Positions 1 through 10,030 of a DNA stretch of 64,000 nt are shown here, in pieces. Source of the stretch: Asparagus officinalis. Taxonomy: Eukaryota; Streptophyta; Magnoliopsida; Asparagales; Asparagaceae. Each line of letters begins with the position of its first letter. Within the stretch, counting starts at the first letter, position 1. The stretch covers positions 7,675,058 to 7,739,057 of the forward strand of contig NC_033794.1 of NCBI RefSeq assembly GCF_001876935.1, read 5' to 3'. The notes beneath the pieces were generated by a model that was given only the letters and a program-made list of their open reading frames with translations, did not search any database and was not told the origin of the DNA. The position numbers and the translations under genes were made by a program.

Positions 1-50
1 TGATCTATTTCAAGTCGCATCTCGGCGTAATATCCGGGAACGAAGCCCTG

Positions 51-1399
51 ATGGTCCGGTCATTCGTAGAAACCCTTCGCGGGCCTGCCTTCGATTGGTA
101 CCGACGCCTTAAGCTCGGGAGTATCACTAGCTGGGAGAATATGGAAGAACTATTCCTTACCAATTTCTTCGACGATGACACAGAGGTCTTAATTGGCACG
201 TTGTTGGATGAGAAGCAGAAGGATGGGGAGTCGGTCGACGTCTTTGTCAAACGATTCCGGGACAAAGCGGTGAACTGCAGAGATCCACTCACAGAAGAGT
301 TCATCCTACAGACATGTCACAACAACTTGTCATTGGATGTATTAGAGGTCATGGGGGTTGTGCCCTCTAAAACTTGGAAAGAATTGAAAGTGAGAGGTGA
401 ACAGGCTGAACGCTTTCTCAAGAGGAAGAACTTTGAGAGAGGTCTGCCACCAGCTAATAATCAAAAGCAGAACTTTAACCCTCGAGGTAGAGGAAGAGGT
501 CCTTCAACCTGGCGCCAAATCAGAATCAGCAGCCCCCTAGGCAGCCCAAGACTTCTGAGCCTAGATTTCCGAAGGAATACTCTTTCAAAGATGATGAAGT
601 TCCGGTCATCTTCAAATACCTATTAGAGAATAACAAGATCAAGCTTCCACCGGTCACAAACCAAGAAGAAGCAATGAAGATTAATGACCCGAAGTATTGT
701 GCCTATCACAGGAGGGTCCACCATCCGACTAAGACGTGTTATGTCTTAAAAGACAAAATACAAACCTTAATCGATGTTGGCATCGTAACACCGAAGCCGA
801 AGGAGAAGAAAGTAGGTGCGAATGCGGTGTCTATCAGCTTCGGGTCAGTTCCTTTGTCCTGGTTTCAAGCCGAGCTAGTGTCTAAGGTCAAGGTGCAAAC
901 CATCAACGATGACCCTTACGGACAGCGCCAAAAGGGGCTTATATCTCACACAACCCCCAACGGCGAAATCCTTTGGGTTCATCCGGATCTGCTCGAAGAT
1001 GAACAGTGGACAACATCCACATCAAAGAAGAAATCAAAGGGCAAGGGAAAAGAGAAATCCTGTTATGGAGCCTCGGCGATTCCCGAGAAGAACGATGAAG
1101 AGATAGCAGCTTTATCACTTTCTGACGGAGAACAGGAATCTTTTATTACTAAGAGTGGAAATGAACACTGTTTCAACCACCCGTATGCATCCGAGCAATT
1201 AGCCGAGCAGGGGGTAGTGAAAGCTGTACCTTCTAAAACTCTGATGGAGCTGGGGGTGATTATAAGTCCACCGGTAGCAACCGAGAAGCCTCAAAGAATT
1301 GATAAGCAAAAGGAGAAAGAACCTCAATACAAAGAGGTTCAGGTTCTGAGGCAGTCTCGTTTCGATCGATCGATTGGACTAGATAAACCGGAAAGCTCA
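51..1399 (+). pseudogene. Truncated upstream gag copy (tandem duplicate)
   Basis: This is a retrotransposon gag core (PAFDWYRRLK, then a FVKRFRDKAVN stretch) followed by a Tat-type C/H motif (CAYHRRVHHPTKTC). It is nearly the same as the gag beginning at 1410. A deletion in the Q/P-rich linker near 500-530 shifts the frame, so it reads as two frames (51-626 and 674-1471). Its end runs straight into a repeat of the same start sequence at about 1400, which marks a tandem duplication of about 1.36 kb. It is non-functional as a separate gene. Confidence 0.85.
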
Positions 1400-1409
1400 C
1401 GAAGCCCTG

Positions 1410-4400
1410 ATGGTCCGGTCATTCGTAGGAACCCTTCGCGGGCCTGCCTTCGATTGGTACCGACGCCTTAAGCCTGGGAGTATCACTAGCTGGGCAGACA
1501 TGGAAGAGTTATTCCTCACCAATTTCTTCGACGACGACACGGAAGTCTCGATCGGCACGTTGTTGGATGAGAAGCAGAAGGATGGGGAATCGGTTGATGT
1601 CTTTGTCAAACGATTCCGGGACAAAGCGGTGAACTGCAGAGATCCACTCACTGAGGAATTTATTCTGCAAACATGTCATAATAATCTGTCCTTGGATGTA
1701 TTAGAAGTGGTGGGGGTTGTTCCCTCTAAAACTTGGAAAGAGATGAAAGTAAGAGGTGAACAAGCTGAACGCTTCCTCAAGAGAAAGAATTTGGAGCGAG
1801 GTTTGCCACCAGCTAATAATCAGAATCAAAATCAAAAGCAGAACTTTAACCCTCGAGGCAGAGGAAGAGGGTCTGTAGCCGCTGTGGACGCACATCAGAC
1901 GTCACAACAGCCACCGCAACAACCGCAACAATCATCCTTCCAGTTGGCGCCAAACCAGAATCAACAGCCTTCGAAGCAGTTTAAGAATTCTGAGCCCAGA
2001 TTCCCAAAGGAATACTCTTTCAAAGATGATGAAGTTCCGGTCATCTTCAAATACTTGTTAGAGAACAACAAGATCAAGCTTCCACCGGTCACAAACCAAG
2101 AAGAAGCAACGAAGATCAATGACCCAAAGTATTGTGCATATCACAGAAGGGTCCACCATCCTACTAAGACATGTTATGTTTTAAAGGATAAAATTCAAAC
2201 ATTGATTGATGTTGGTATTGTGACACCGAAGCCAAAGGAGAAGAAGGTAGGCGCAAACGCGGTCTCTATTAGCTTCGGATCGGTTCCTTTGTCCTGGTTT
2301 CAAGCCGAGCCAGTATCAAAGGTCAAGATGCAAACCATCAACGATGACCCTCATGGACAGCGCCAGAAGGGGCTCGTATCTCACACAGCCCCCAACGGCG
2401 AAATCCTTTGGGTTCATCCGGATTTGCTTGAAGATGAACAGTGGACGACACCCACATCAAAGAAGAAGTCAAAAGGCAAGGGAAAGGAGAAGTCCTGCTA
2501 TGGAGCCTCGGCGATTCCCGAGAAGAACGATGAGGATATAGCAGCTTTATCACTTTCTGATGGAGAACAGGAAGTTTTTGCTACAAGAAGTGGAAACGAG
2601 TACCATTATAGGTATCCGGAAACCTCAGATCCAAATGCCAAAACTCTTACGGAGCTGGGGGTAGCCATAACTCCACCAGTAGCAGCTGAAAAACCTCAGA
2701 AAGTTGTTAAGCAAAAAGAAAAAGAACCTCAACACAGAGAGGTTCAAATTCCGAAGCAGTCTCGTTTTAGTCGACCGATTGGACGAGACAAACCGGAAAG
2801 CTCGAACGCACCATATCGTTTCGACGTTATGGCTCAGCTGGCTAATATCCCAGCAAGAATCACATTGTACGAGTTGCTGCGCCTCTCAAAAGAAACCAGA
2901 GAAGCTTTACAAGAAGCTTTGGCTGATTCTGAAGTATTCTTAACTCAGGTCAAGCCAGCTCCTGAAGAGCCAGAATCGTCAGTGCAGCATTGCAATCTGG
3001 CAGCCACCAAATTTCCTTGCATTGCTTTCACAAAAGAAGACATGCAAGTCAGGAATTCAAAGCATGATAGACCGTTATATTTTACTGGATATATCGGTTC
3101 GAGCATGGTTAACCGGATCCAAGTCGATCCGGGTTCCGCTGTTAGTATCATGCCACTTCGTTTGATGTACCACCTCGGAATTCCCGCCAGCAAGTTAGCC
3201 TCCACTGGAACGGTTATCTATGGTTTCAACACAAGCGGGTCACGACCGTTGGGAAAAATCCGGGTGAAGTGTCAACTCGGAGATCTGAAGTCTGAAGTCA
3301 CCTGCTATGTGATCGATGCGGAGACTTCCTATAACTTACTGTTGGGTCGCCCATGGATCCACGGTAATCTTATAGTTCCCTCCACCCTCCATCAGTGTTT
3401 GAAATATGTCGACACTAATGAGGAGGTCAAGACGGTGGTCGCGGATAAGCAACCATTCAAGGGGTTAGAAAATTACTTTACTGACTCCCTTCTTTATGGT
3501 GCTGAGTCCGAAACTGAACCATCGGCCCATGGCACGGACAGCGGAGAAGAAGCTGATACCGAAGCCGGGCTCGATTATAGTGAAGGTCTTGTACTAAATG
3601 ACATTGAACCTCTTGTAATCGATCTTGACGGTGATGAATCGTCGGACGAAAGTTGTAACTGGCAGCTTGCCGATGAAATAATAAACCATGATTTAGAGTA
3701 CTCGCATTGTCTAGATGACGTAATGCAGAAATTGTATGACGACTCTAGTCTACATATGCCACTTCGTTCGTCTTGTACGGCGACGAAACACCTCCAAAGC
3801 TCATCTGGAACAACTATGATCCTACCCGCAAAGGCAGGGGGTGAAAAAGAGATAATCTTTGGAAAAGGGGAATCATCCCCCACTCCAGATCATTTCTTAG
3901 ATAGTAATTCGGATGAAGAAAAACCCGGGCGACACTTCTCTCGGTATAGTTCTCAAGCGAATGATTATATGATGAGTCGAGGCTATGACCTTTCACTTGG
4001 TGAAGGCCTTTATTTTGGTCAAGGTATTAGGGTTCCACCCCGTTCTACCTATGTACCAAAAGGAAAACCAGATAATTACTACAGTCGTAATAGAGGTCTG
4101 GGTTATGATTCATCCGAAGACGATTATGGCCAACAAATCATTAACCAATTAATAGATAGGAGCGGACATTCATCCGACACTTCAAATTGGGATTCTGACG
4201 TGAGCATTGGTGAAAGATTCAAATCCCTAATGTCGAACATGGCGACGGTTGACCCTTCCACAACAGAAGAAGACGATCAGTTACCTGTTTGGGAAGATCC
4301 ATGGATGCATTACATGAATATCCAATACGGTGATCGATTTGAGCAAAGAGAACCTCCTACCGAGGATAAAGTGGTTCAAGTTAATATGGGTGACGAAAAT

Positions 4401-6698
4401 AATCCGAAGCCTATATTTATCAGCGGTGATCTCCCGCCAGACGAAAAAGAGGAATTAATTGCCCTCGTTAAAGAGTATATCGACGTTTTCGCATGGAACT
4501 ACGAAGATATGCCAGGACTCGACCCAAATGTAGCAATGCATACCCTTAACATAAAATCGGATGCTAAACCTGTCAAGCAACAACAAAGACGGTTTCGCCC
4601 GCAAATTATGGAGGCAATAGAAGCTGAAGTCAAGAAGCTAATTGATTCAGGTTTTGTCAGAGAAGAACAACATCCCGAATGGTTGGCCAATATAGTCCCA
4701 GTTCTTAAAAAGAATGGAAAGATCAGAATCTGTATTGACTTCAGAGATCTGAATACAGCATGCCCCAAGGATGATTTTCCCCTACCGATTACGGACGTCA
4801 TTATCGATAACACATGCGGGTTTGAGAGAATGTCGTTCATGGACGGATTTTCTGGGTATAATCAGATAAAGATGCATCCAGATGATGAAAAACATACAAC
4901 ATTCAGAACACCCCTGGGTGTTTTCTGCTACACTGTTATGCCATTCGGCTTGAAGAATGCCGGCGCTACGTACCAACGAGCGATGACGAAAATCTTTCAA
5001 GAGCACCTCCGGAAAACTGTCGAATGCTACGTTGATGACCTGGTCGTTAAGAGTCGTGATAAAAACGACCACATTAACGATCTGAAGACAATGTTCGAGC
5101 TTATGAGAACTCATCAGCTGAAAATGAACCCGACTAAATCCTTCCTTGGAATGTCGAGCGGTAAATTTCTTGGATTCGTCGTCACCACAAAAGGTATTCA
5201 TATTGATCCTGATAAGGTGAAAGCAATACATGAGCTACAACCCCCGAGAAATCTTAAAGAACTCAGAGGGTTGCAAGGTCGATTGGCATACATCCGTCGG
5301 TCTATATCAAATCTGTCTGGAAAATGTCAACCGTTCTCTAAACTCGCGAAGAAAGGCGTGTCGTTCGTTTGGGATGAAGCATGCCAAAAGGCATTCGAAG
5401 ATATTAAGAAATATCTGGCGAATCCACCTATTCTCGTTGCACCGAAATCGGGTACACCGTTTTTGATTTATGTCAAAGCGACGAGCCATTCGTTAAGTGC
5501 ATTACTTGCACAAGACGACGATAACGATCACGAGCAAGCTGTGTATTATCTGAGTCGTACATTGGTAGGAGCTGAGTCTCGTTATCCGATGATTGAAAAG
5601 GAATGCCTCGTCTTGGTATTCGCGATTCAGAAAATGCGACATTATTTAGTCGGACAGACGATTCATGTCATTTCCAACATAAATCCCGTCCGAGTGTTCA
5701 TGACCCAACCGGCTTCCATGAATTGGCGGTTGACCAGATGGGCTTTACTCCTATCGCAATATGACTTGTACTTCAAGCAACAGAAATCTGTTAAAGGACG
5801 AGCTATTTGCGACCTTCTGGCAGAAAACCCTACGAAGGATGTAGTCGAATTGTACGACGACCTGCCAGATGAAACTCACGAAGTTAATACCACCTCACAT
5901 CAACAAGTGTGGCAATTGTACTTCGATGGGGCTTCCCGATCAACCAACGTGGCAAGTGCACCCGGATGTTCTAAAATCTCCTCAGGAGTGGGGGTCGTTT
6001 TAGTTTCCCCGGAAAAGCACGTCTTGCCTAGAGCATATTCACTGACTGAACCATGCTCTAATAACGTAGCTGAATACAATGCATTAATAATCGGACTTAA
6101 TTTCGCCAAAGAGCTGGGGGTCGAATACCTTGAAGCTTTTGGAGATTCTCAACTGGTAGTTAATCAAATACGAGGAGAGTATGAAGTCAGAAATCGAGAC
6201 CTGATTCCATACCACCAGGTGGCCATTGAGATGGCAAGCTCGTTTGAAGAATTTTTCATCGAGTACGTTCCGCGTCTCCAAAACTCATACGCAGACGCAT
6301 TGGCAACATTGTCAGTATCCTTGGCTCAACCTCCCAAAACAGAGCAATTGATTACAGTGAGGACTCACCAGCTCATTGTTCTAATCTACAATTCGAACGC
6401 TAAAGAAGTATACTCAACTGGAGTTGAACCCGAAGTTCGAGATTGGCGCTTTCCCATTATCGACTACGTCTTACATGGTATATTACCTGAAGATGTAAGA
6501 GAAAGGGAATCGATTCGGCGAAGAGCGCCGAGATTTTATTACAATGCCACATCGCAAACGTTGTATCGACGAGCTTATGATGGTCTTTTACTTCGTTGTT
6601 CAAAGAGGCACATAATGGGATATACGGTGCACATCAGCCCGGTCCTAAACTCTGTGATCGACTTAGGAGAATCGGGTATTATTGGCCAACTATGGTAA
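1410..6698 (+). CDS. Tat-lineage gag-protease-RT-RNase H polyprotein
   Basis: One open frame of 1762 codons. In order it shows: gag core (residues about 1-130); Q/P-rich linker; C/H finger-like motif (C242 onward); an aspartic protease with the Tat-type active site VDPGSA (D573) and a later LLLGRPW; an acidic linker; reverse transcriptase with YVDD at 1207-1210 and MPFGLKNAGATYQ just before it; a degenerate first RNase H; and a second RNase H with YFDGAS, AEYNAL and FGDSQLV giving D1506, E1555 and D1579. It would make the capsid, process itself and copy the RNA in cytoplasmic particles. The ATG at 1410 lies inside a duplicated gag, so the native start is probably further upstream. The frame runs out at 6698 because of a frameshift near 6595, just before the integrase zinc finger. 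RT and RNase H look intact. Confidence 0.92.
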   Translation: MVRSFVGTLRGPAFDWYRRLKPGSITSWADMEELFLTNFFDDDTEVSIGTLLDEKQKDGESVDVFVKRFRDKAVNCRDPLTEEFILQTCHNNLSLDVLEVVGVVPSKTWKEMKVRGEQAERFLKRKNLERGLPPANNQNQNQKQNFNPRGRGRGSVAAVDAHQTSQQPPQQPQQSSFQLAPNQNQQPSKQFKNSEPRFPKEYSFKDDEVPVIFKYLLENNKIKLPPVTNQEEATKINDPKYCAYHRRVHHPTKTCYVLKDKIQTLIDVGIVTPKPKEKKVGANAVSISFGSVPLSWFQAEPVSKVKMQTINDDPHGQRQKGLVSHTAPNGEILWVHPDLLEDEQWTTPTSKKKSKGKGKEKSCYGASAIPEKNDEDIAALSLSDGEQEVFATRSGNEYHYRYPETSDPNAKTLTELGVAITPPVAAEKPQKVVKQKEKEPQHREVQIPKQSRFSRPIGRDKPESSNAPYRFDVMAQLANIPARITLYELLRLSKETREALQEALADSEVFLTQVKPAPEEPESSVQHCNLAATKFPCIAFTKEDMQVRNSKHDRPLYFTGYIGSSMVNRIQVDPGSAVSIMPLRLMYHLGIPASKLASTGTVIYGFNTSGSRPLGKIRVKCQLGDLKSEVTCYVIDAETSYNLLLGRPWIHGNLIVPSTLHQCLKYVDTNEEVKTVVADKQPFKGLENYFTDSLLYGAESETEPSAHGTDSGEEADTEAGLDYSEGLVLNDIEPLVIDLDGDESSDESCNWQLADEIINHDLEYSHCLDDVMQKLYDDSSLHMPLRSSCTATKHLQSSSGTTMILPAKAGGEKEIIFGKGESSPTPDHFLDSNSDEEKPGRHFSRYSSQANDYMMSRGYDLSLGEGLYFGQGIRVPPRSTYVPKGKPDNYYSRNRGLGYDSSEDDYGQQIINQLIDRSGHSSDTSNWDSDVSIGERFKSLMSNMATVDPSTTEEDDQLPVWEDPWMHYMNIQYGDRFEQREPPTEDKVVQVNMGDENNPKPIFISGDLPPDEKEELIALVKEYIDVFAWNYEDMPGLDPNVAMHTLNIKSDAKPVKQQQRRFRPQIMEAIEAEVKKLIDSGFVREEQHPEWLANIVPVLKKNGKIRICIDFRDLNTACPKDDFPLPITDVIIDNTCGFERMSFMDGFSGYNQIKMHPDDEKHTTFRTPLGVFCYTVMPFGLKNAGATYQRAMTKIFQEHLRKTVECYVDDLVVKSRDKNDHINDLKTMFELMRTHQLKMNPTKSFLGMSSGKFLGFVVTTKGIHIDPDKVKAIHELQPPRNLKELRGLQGRLAYIRRSISNLSGKCQPFSKLAKKGVSFVWDEACQKAFEDIKKYLANPPILVAPKSGTPFLIYVKATSHSLSALLAQDDDNDHEQAVYYLSRTLVGAESRYPMIEKECLVLVFAIQKMRHYLVGQTIHVISNINPVRVFMTQPASMNWRLTRWALLLSQYDLYFKQQKSVKGRAICDLLAENPTKDVVELYDDLPDETHEVNTTSHQQVWQLYFDGASRSTNVASAPGCSKISSGVGVVLVSPEKHVLPRAYSLTEPCSNNVAEYNALIIGLNFAKELGVEYLEAFGDSQLVVNQIRGEYEVRNRDLIPYHQVAIEMASSFEEFFIEYVPRLQNSYADALATLSVSLAQPPKTEQLITVRTHQLIVLIYNSNAKEVYSTGVEPEVRDWRFPIIDYVLHGILPEDVRERESIRRRAPRFYYNATSQTLYRRAYDGLLLRCSKRHIMGYTVHISPVLNSVIDLGESGIIGQLW

Positions 6699-7689
6699 AA
6701 GACGCAGTCGACTACGCACGACAATGTGAAGCGTGTCAATTGCATGCAAATTATATGCACATACCCCCTGAATATCTGCATCCTTCGGCAACATCGTGGC
6801 CGTTTGAAACTTGGGGAATGGATATAGTAGGTCCTATTTTTCCACCTTCGGTTAAAGGGGACCGTTTCATTCTGGCAATCACCGATTATTTCTTTTCCGC
6901 CTTCGGTTAAAGGAGACCGTTTCATTTTGGCAATCACCGATTATTTCTCGAAATGGGCGGAAGCAGTTCCACTTAGAGAAGTAAAAACGACTGATGTTAT
7001 CAAATTCATCAAACACCATATCATATATCGGTATGATGTGCCAAGACGAATAGTGCACGACAACGGTCCTCAATTCGTGAGCAACGCATTCATCAACTGC
7101 TTATAATCCTACAGCTAACGGATTGGCCGAAGCTTTTAACAAGACTATCATCAAAATCCTGGCAAAATTGGTGAAAACCAATAAGCGAGATTGGGATGAC
7201 AAACTCGGCGAAGCTCTCTGGGCTTATCGTACGACCGTCCGCACGCCTACCGGAGCCACCCCGTATGCTTTAACGTATGGGTGTGAAGCCGTTCTTCCAT
7301 TGGAAGTGCAGATTCCTTCTCTCCGTATCGCTCTCGTAACGGGAATGACGACGGAAGAACATCATCAGAAACGTCTCGAGGAATTAGAGATGTTAGATGA
7401 GAAACGCTTGGAAGCTCAACAACAAATCGAGTTTTATCAAGCTAGAATTTCTCGGGCTTTCGATAAAAAGGTCCGACGACGAAGCTTTAAAGAAGGAGAT
7501 CTAGTGCTCGCTGTTCGAAGGCCTATGATTCTCACTTCTAAGAAGAAAGGCAAATTTGAACCTAAATGGGAAGGACCGTTTGTGATAGAGACAGTCTATT
7601 CAAACGGTGCTTATCGTCTGATTACTCAGGATGGCAACAAATTAATGATGCCAATAAATGGGAAGTTCCTGAAAAAGTATTATCCGTAA
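6596..7689 (+). pseudogene. Broken integrase of the Tat element
   Basis: The integrase is split over three frames. 6596-6910 holds the HHCC zinc finger (EAHNGIYGAHQ, CEACQ) and the start of the catalytic core. A 55-bp tandem duplication (units from 6846 and 6901) then shifts the frame. The core resumes (ITDYFSKWAEAV, HDNGPQFV) to about 7100, where a small deletion removes residues before YNPTANGLAEAFNKT. The last piece (7123-7689) carries the catalytic Glu region and the C-terminal part, ending FLKKYYP. The D,D,E residues are still recognisable, but no single intact protein can be read. The ATG at 7123 is internal. Confidence 0.88.
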
Positions 7690-8406
7690 TACGTTCGGGA
7701 TAACCTATGTAAAACGGGAAGTTCCTAGAGAATCCTGTATAGGATATTTCAGGATAACCCGATATCAGTTAATTATTTTAAATGAAGACTGATCATGTGA
7801 ATAATTTATTCTTAATTGTTATAAAAAATAATTAAGATCCTCATATTACTTTTGTTGAGATGAGATTTAATCACAATTAATCTTTCCTCACAAAACCCTG
7901 TAATGTGATCATGGAAGATGAGATTCGATAATTCGTGACCTCACACCATGAAATCCGCACTGGTCGGATTGATCAAATGTTATCAGTCTGTATCGGTCGA
8001 TAAATTGTTTTGTGTCAAATTCTTATGTTTGAAATCAAAATTTCCCACCGAGTAGTTAGTGCAAATCAACGAACTCATTGTTATTTGCACCCTACTCCAA
8101 TTCCTCAATTGGTCAAACCTTTAAATAGGTAGGACCAAAGTCAAAATCCCCTCTCGATTCATTCCATGAACGAGAGGTCCACAAATTGAGCGATCAAACC
8201 TTCCTACAGTTAGGATCGTCTCAAAACCCCCACTTGGTCAAACCTTACTACAGTTAGGACCACAGCCAAAATCTCCTTTCGATTCATTTCTTTTGCGAAC
8301 GAAAGGTCCACTTTTGAATTGAGTAATCAAACCTTATGACAGTTAGGGCTATTCAAACCAATCCATTTTCTCTAAGTGAAGATTCCACTGTGAGTTTCCT
8401 TTTCAT
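7690..8406 (+). other. Non-coding spacer after pol
   Basis: No coding region is seen. The stretch carries a repeated phrase (TGGTCAAACCTT and variants) followed by CTCTCGATTCATT or CTTTCGATTCATT at about 8105-8290. Part of it, from about 8092, recurs at 34936-35291, where it is joined to a host gene fragment. Confidence 0.7.
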
Positions 8407-8736
8407 CAGGAGATAGAATATAAAATTCTTCCTCTCCGATTCTGGGTTTATCTCTACCAACAAACAAGAGACCAGGAGATAGAATATAAAATTCTTCCTC
8501 TCCGATTCTGGGTTTATCTCTACCAACAAACAAGAGACCAGGAGATAGAATATAAAATTCTTCCTCTCCAATTCTGGGTTTATCTCTACCAACAAACAAG
8601 AGACCAGGAGATAGAATATAAAATTCTTCCTCTCCAATTCTGGGTTTATCTCTACCAACAAACAAGAGACCAGGAGATAGAATATAAAATTCTTCCTCTC
8701 CGAGTATGGGTTTATCTCTACCAACAAACAAGAGAT
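8407..8736 (+). repeat. 66-bp tandem repeat, five copies
   Basis: The unit beginning CAGGAGATAGAATATAAAAT starts at 8407, 8473, 8539, 8605 and 8671, a fixed 66-bp period with only a few substitutions. The first four units are almost identical; the last diverges near 8702. Because 66 is a multiple of three, minus-strand frames stay open through the array (8353-8755) and give a spurious 22-residue repeat protein. A single unit occurs again at 35252-35291. Confidence 0.93.
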
Positions 8737-9312
8737 TGAGAAATGGAATATACAATTCTTTTTCTCTCCGATTTTGGGTTCGTTGTCCTATATAGGAAAC
8801 GTAACCTATTCACATTTTAAAAATCCATGTCGTTCATACATGGGGGATGTTATCTCTATCCCTTATTAGAGATAAGCCTACATCTAACACATGTAGCCTA
8901 CATATTCAACATTGTAGTCTAAAGTCTAAAAGAATTTGATTCTTTTAGCACAACGTTATATCTGAAACGGACCTAGATAATTCACATACTAGCCCGACTC
9001 AAACGGTAATCGGTAAAGGCATATCAAATCCGTTGATGGCTGGGGATTTGTCAAAAATCCTGTAAGTATTATGATTATTTATTCTAAAATAAAAATGAGT
9101 AATCATAATAAAACCTCAATGAGCAAAAAAGATTCAATATAATGAGCCAAAAAAAAAAAGTTCACTATGTTGACCAAAAACGTTCAAATGAAGCTACAAA
9201 AATATATGTTCTCTGATTACAAGAGTTTATATTGACTAATTTGATTTTTAAGTTTTGACAGCTCTAACGCATAAGTCTATTCAAGCTCAGCCGTCAATTT
9301 AATTTTGAAAGC
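8737..9312 (+). other. Non-coding AT-rich spacer between repeat array and antisense gene
   Basis: No ORF or RNA gene is recognised. It separates the 66-bp array from the stop codon of the antisense gene and probably contains that gene's 3' UTR. Confidence 0.6.
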
Positions 9313-9956
9313 TTAGTCATCAACACTTTGAAGCGCGACGACCTCTTGTTCCTTTTCAGCAATTATTTTATCTTGAAGGTTCAGTTGCTGTAACAGGTCT
9401 TCCTCAATATGAATTTCCTGCGTCAACTCAGACTCCAAGACATCATGAGTATCCTTGGCCATTGCAAGTTCCTCCTCTAAGCGAGCTATTTCCGCTCGAC
9501 TCAATTCTAAATCCCGGCGTGGGTTGACCTTGGCTTGTGTTCTTTTGCTAACGTTCACCCTAAGCTGATGACTGTGGGCTCTTAACTTTTGGAGTTCAGA
9601 GTTGGCAGATTTTTGGGAATCACGCCACGCTTGCAGCCTGGATTCCATGTGAGAAGCGATGTAAAAAGGTATGCCTTTGGTGCGAAGAGTTTGCAGAAGT
9701 TCAATATGTTATCTCAAGTCAACCAAATAAGCGGTGACTGAATCGGCTAAGTCGTTATACCCTTCCTCTCTAAACCCTGATATAAAACGCCCAAAAGATT
9801 TTTTATAACTCTCAAAATACGATCTTTTGAAGAGAATGCGATCGACCATAGAGTTCAAAAAGGAGATGAAGCCTTGGAGATTAGAGCAGATAACAGACTT
9901 GTCCGGATCGTCATCAACCAATAACGCTTGGATTTGAGTTGATAATGATGAAGGAA
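9313..9956 (-). pseudogene. Last exon of antisense retroelement gene: coiled-coil tail
   Basis: This is the final exon of a multi-exon gene running opposite to gag-pol. The acceptor is TTTCTCGCAG before 9956, and the first codon is completed by the G left from the previous exon. It encodes an acidic linker, then a predicted coiled coil rich in E, Q, L and K (LEEELAMAKD, LQDKIIAEKEQEVVALQ), ending at a stop at 9313. An in-frame TAA at 9709-9711 interrupts it. Protein-like sequence continues directly on the other side in the same frame, so this looks like a recent nonsense change (CAA to TAA would fit). Function unknown. Confidence 0.7.
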
Positions 9957-10030
9957 CTGCGAGAAAGTCAAATAAGTCAGTACAGTATATATATATATAT
10001 ATGCATACAAGACAACAAGCTAAAGCATAC

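Noticed and set aside
8353..8755. Two overlapping minus-strand repeat proteins (22-residue units)
   Set aside because: They are read from the 66-bp tandem repeat, whose period is a multiple of three. Several frames stay open for that reason and no start context or splice sites support them.
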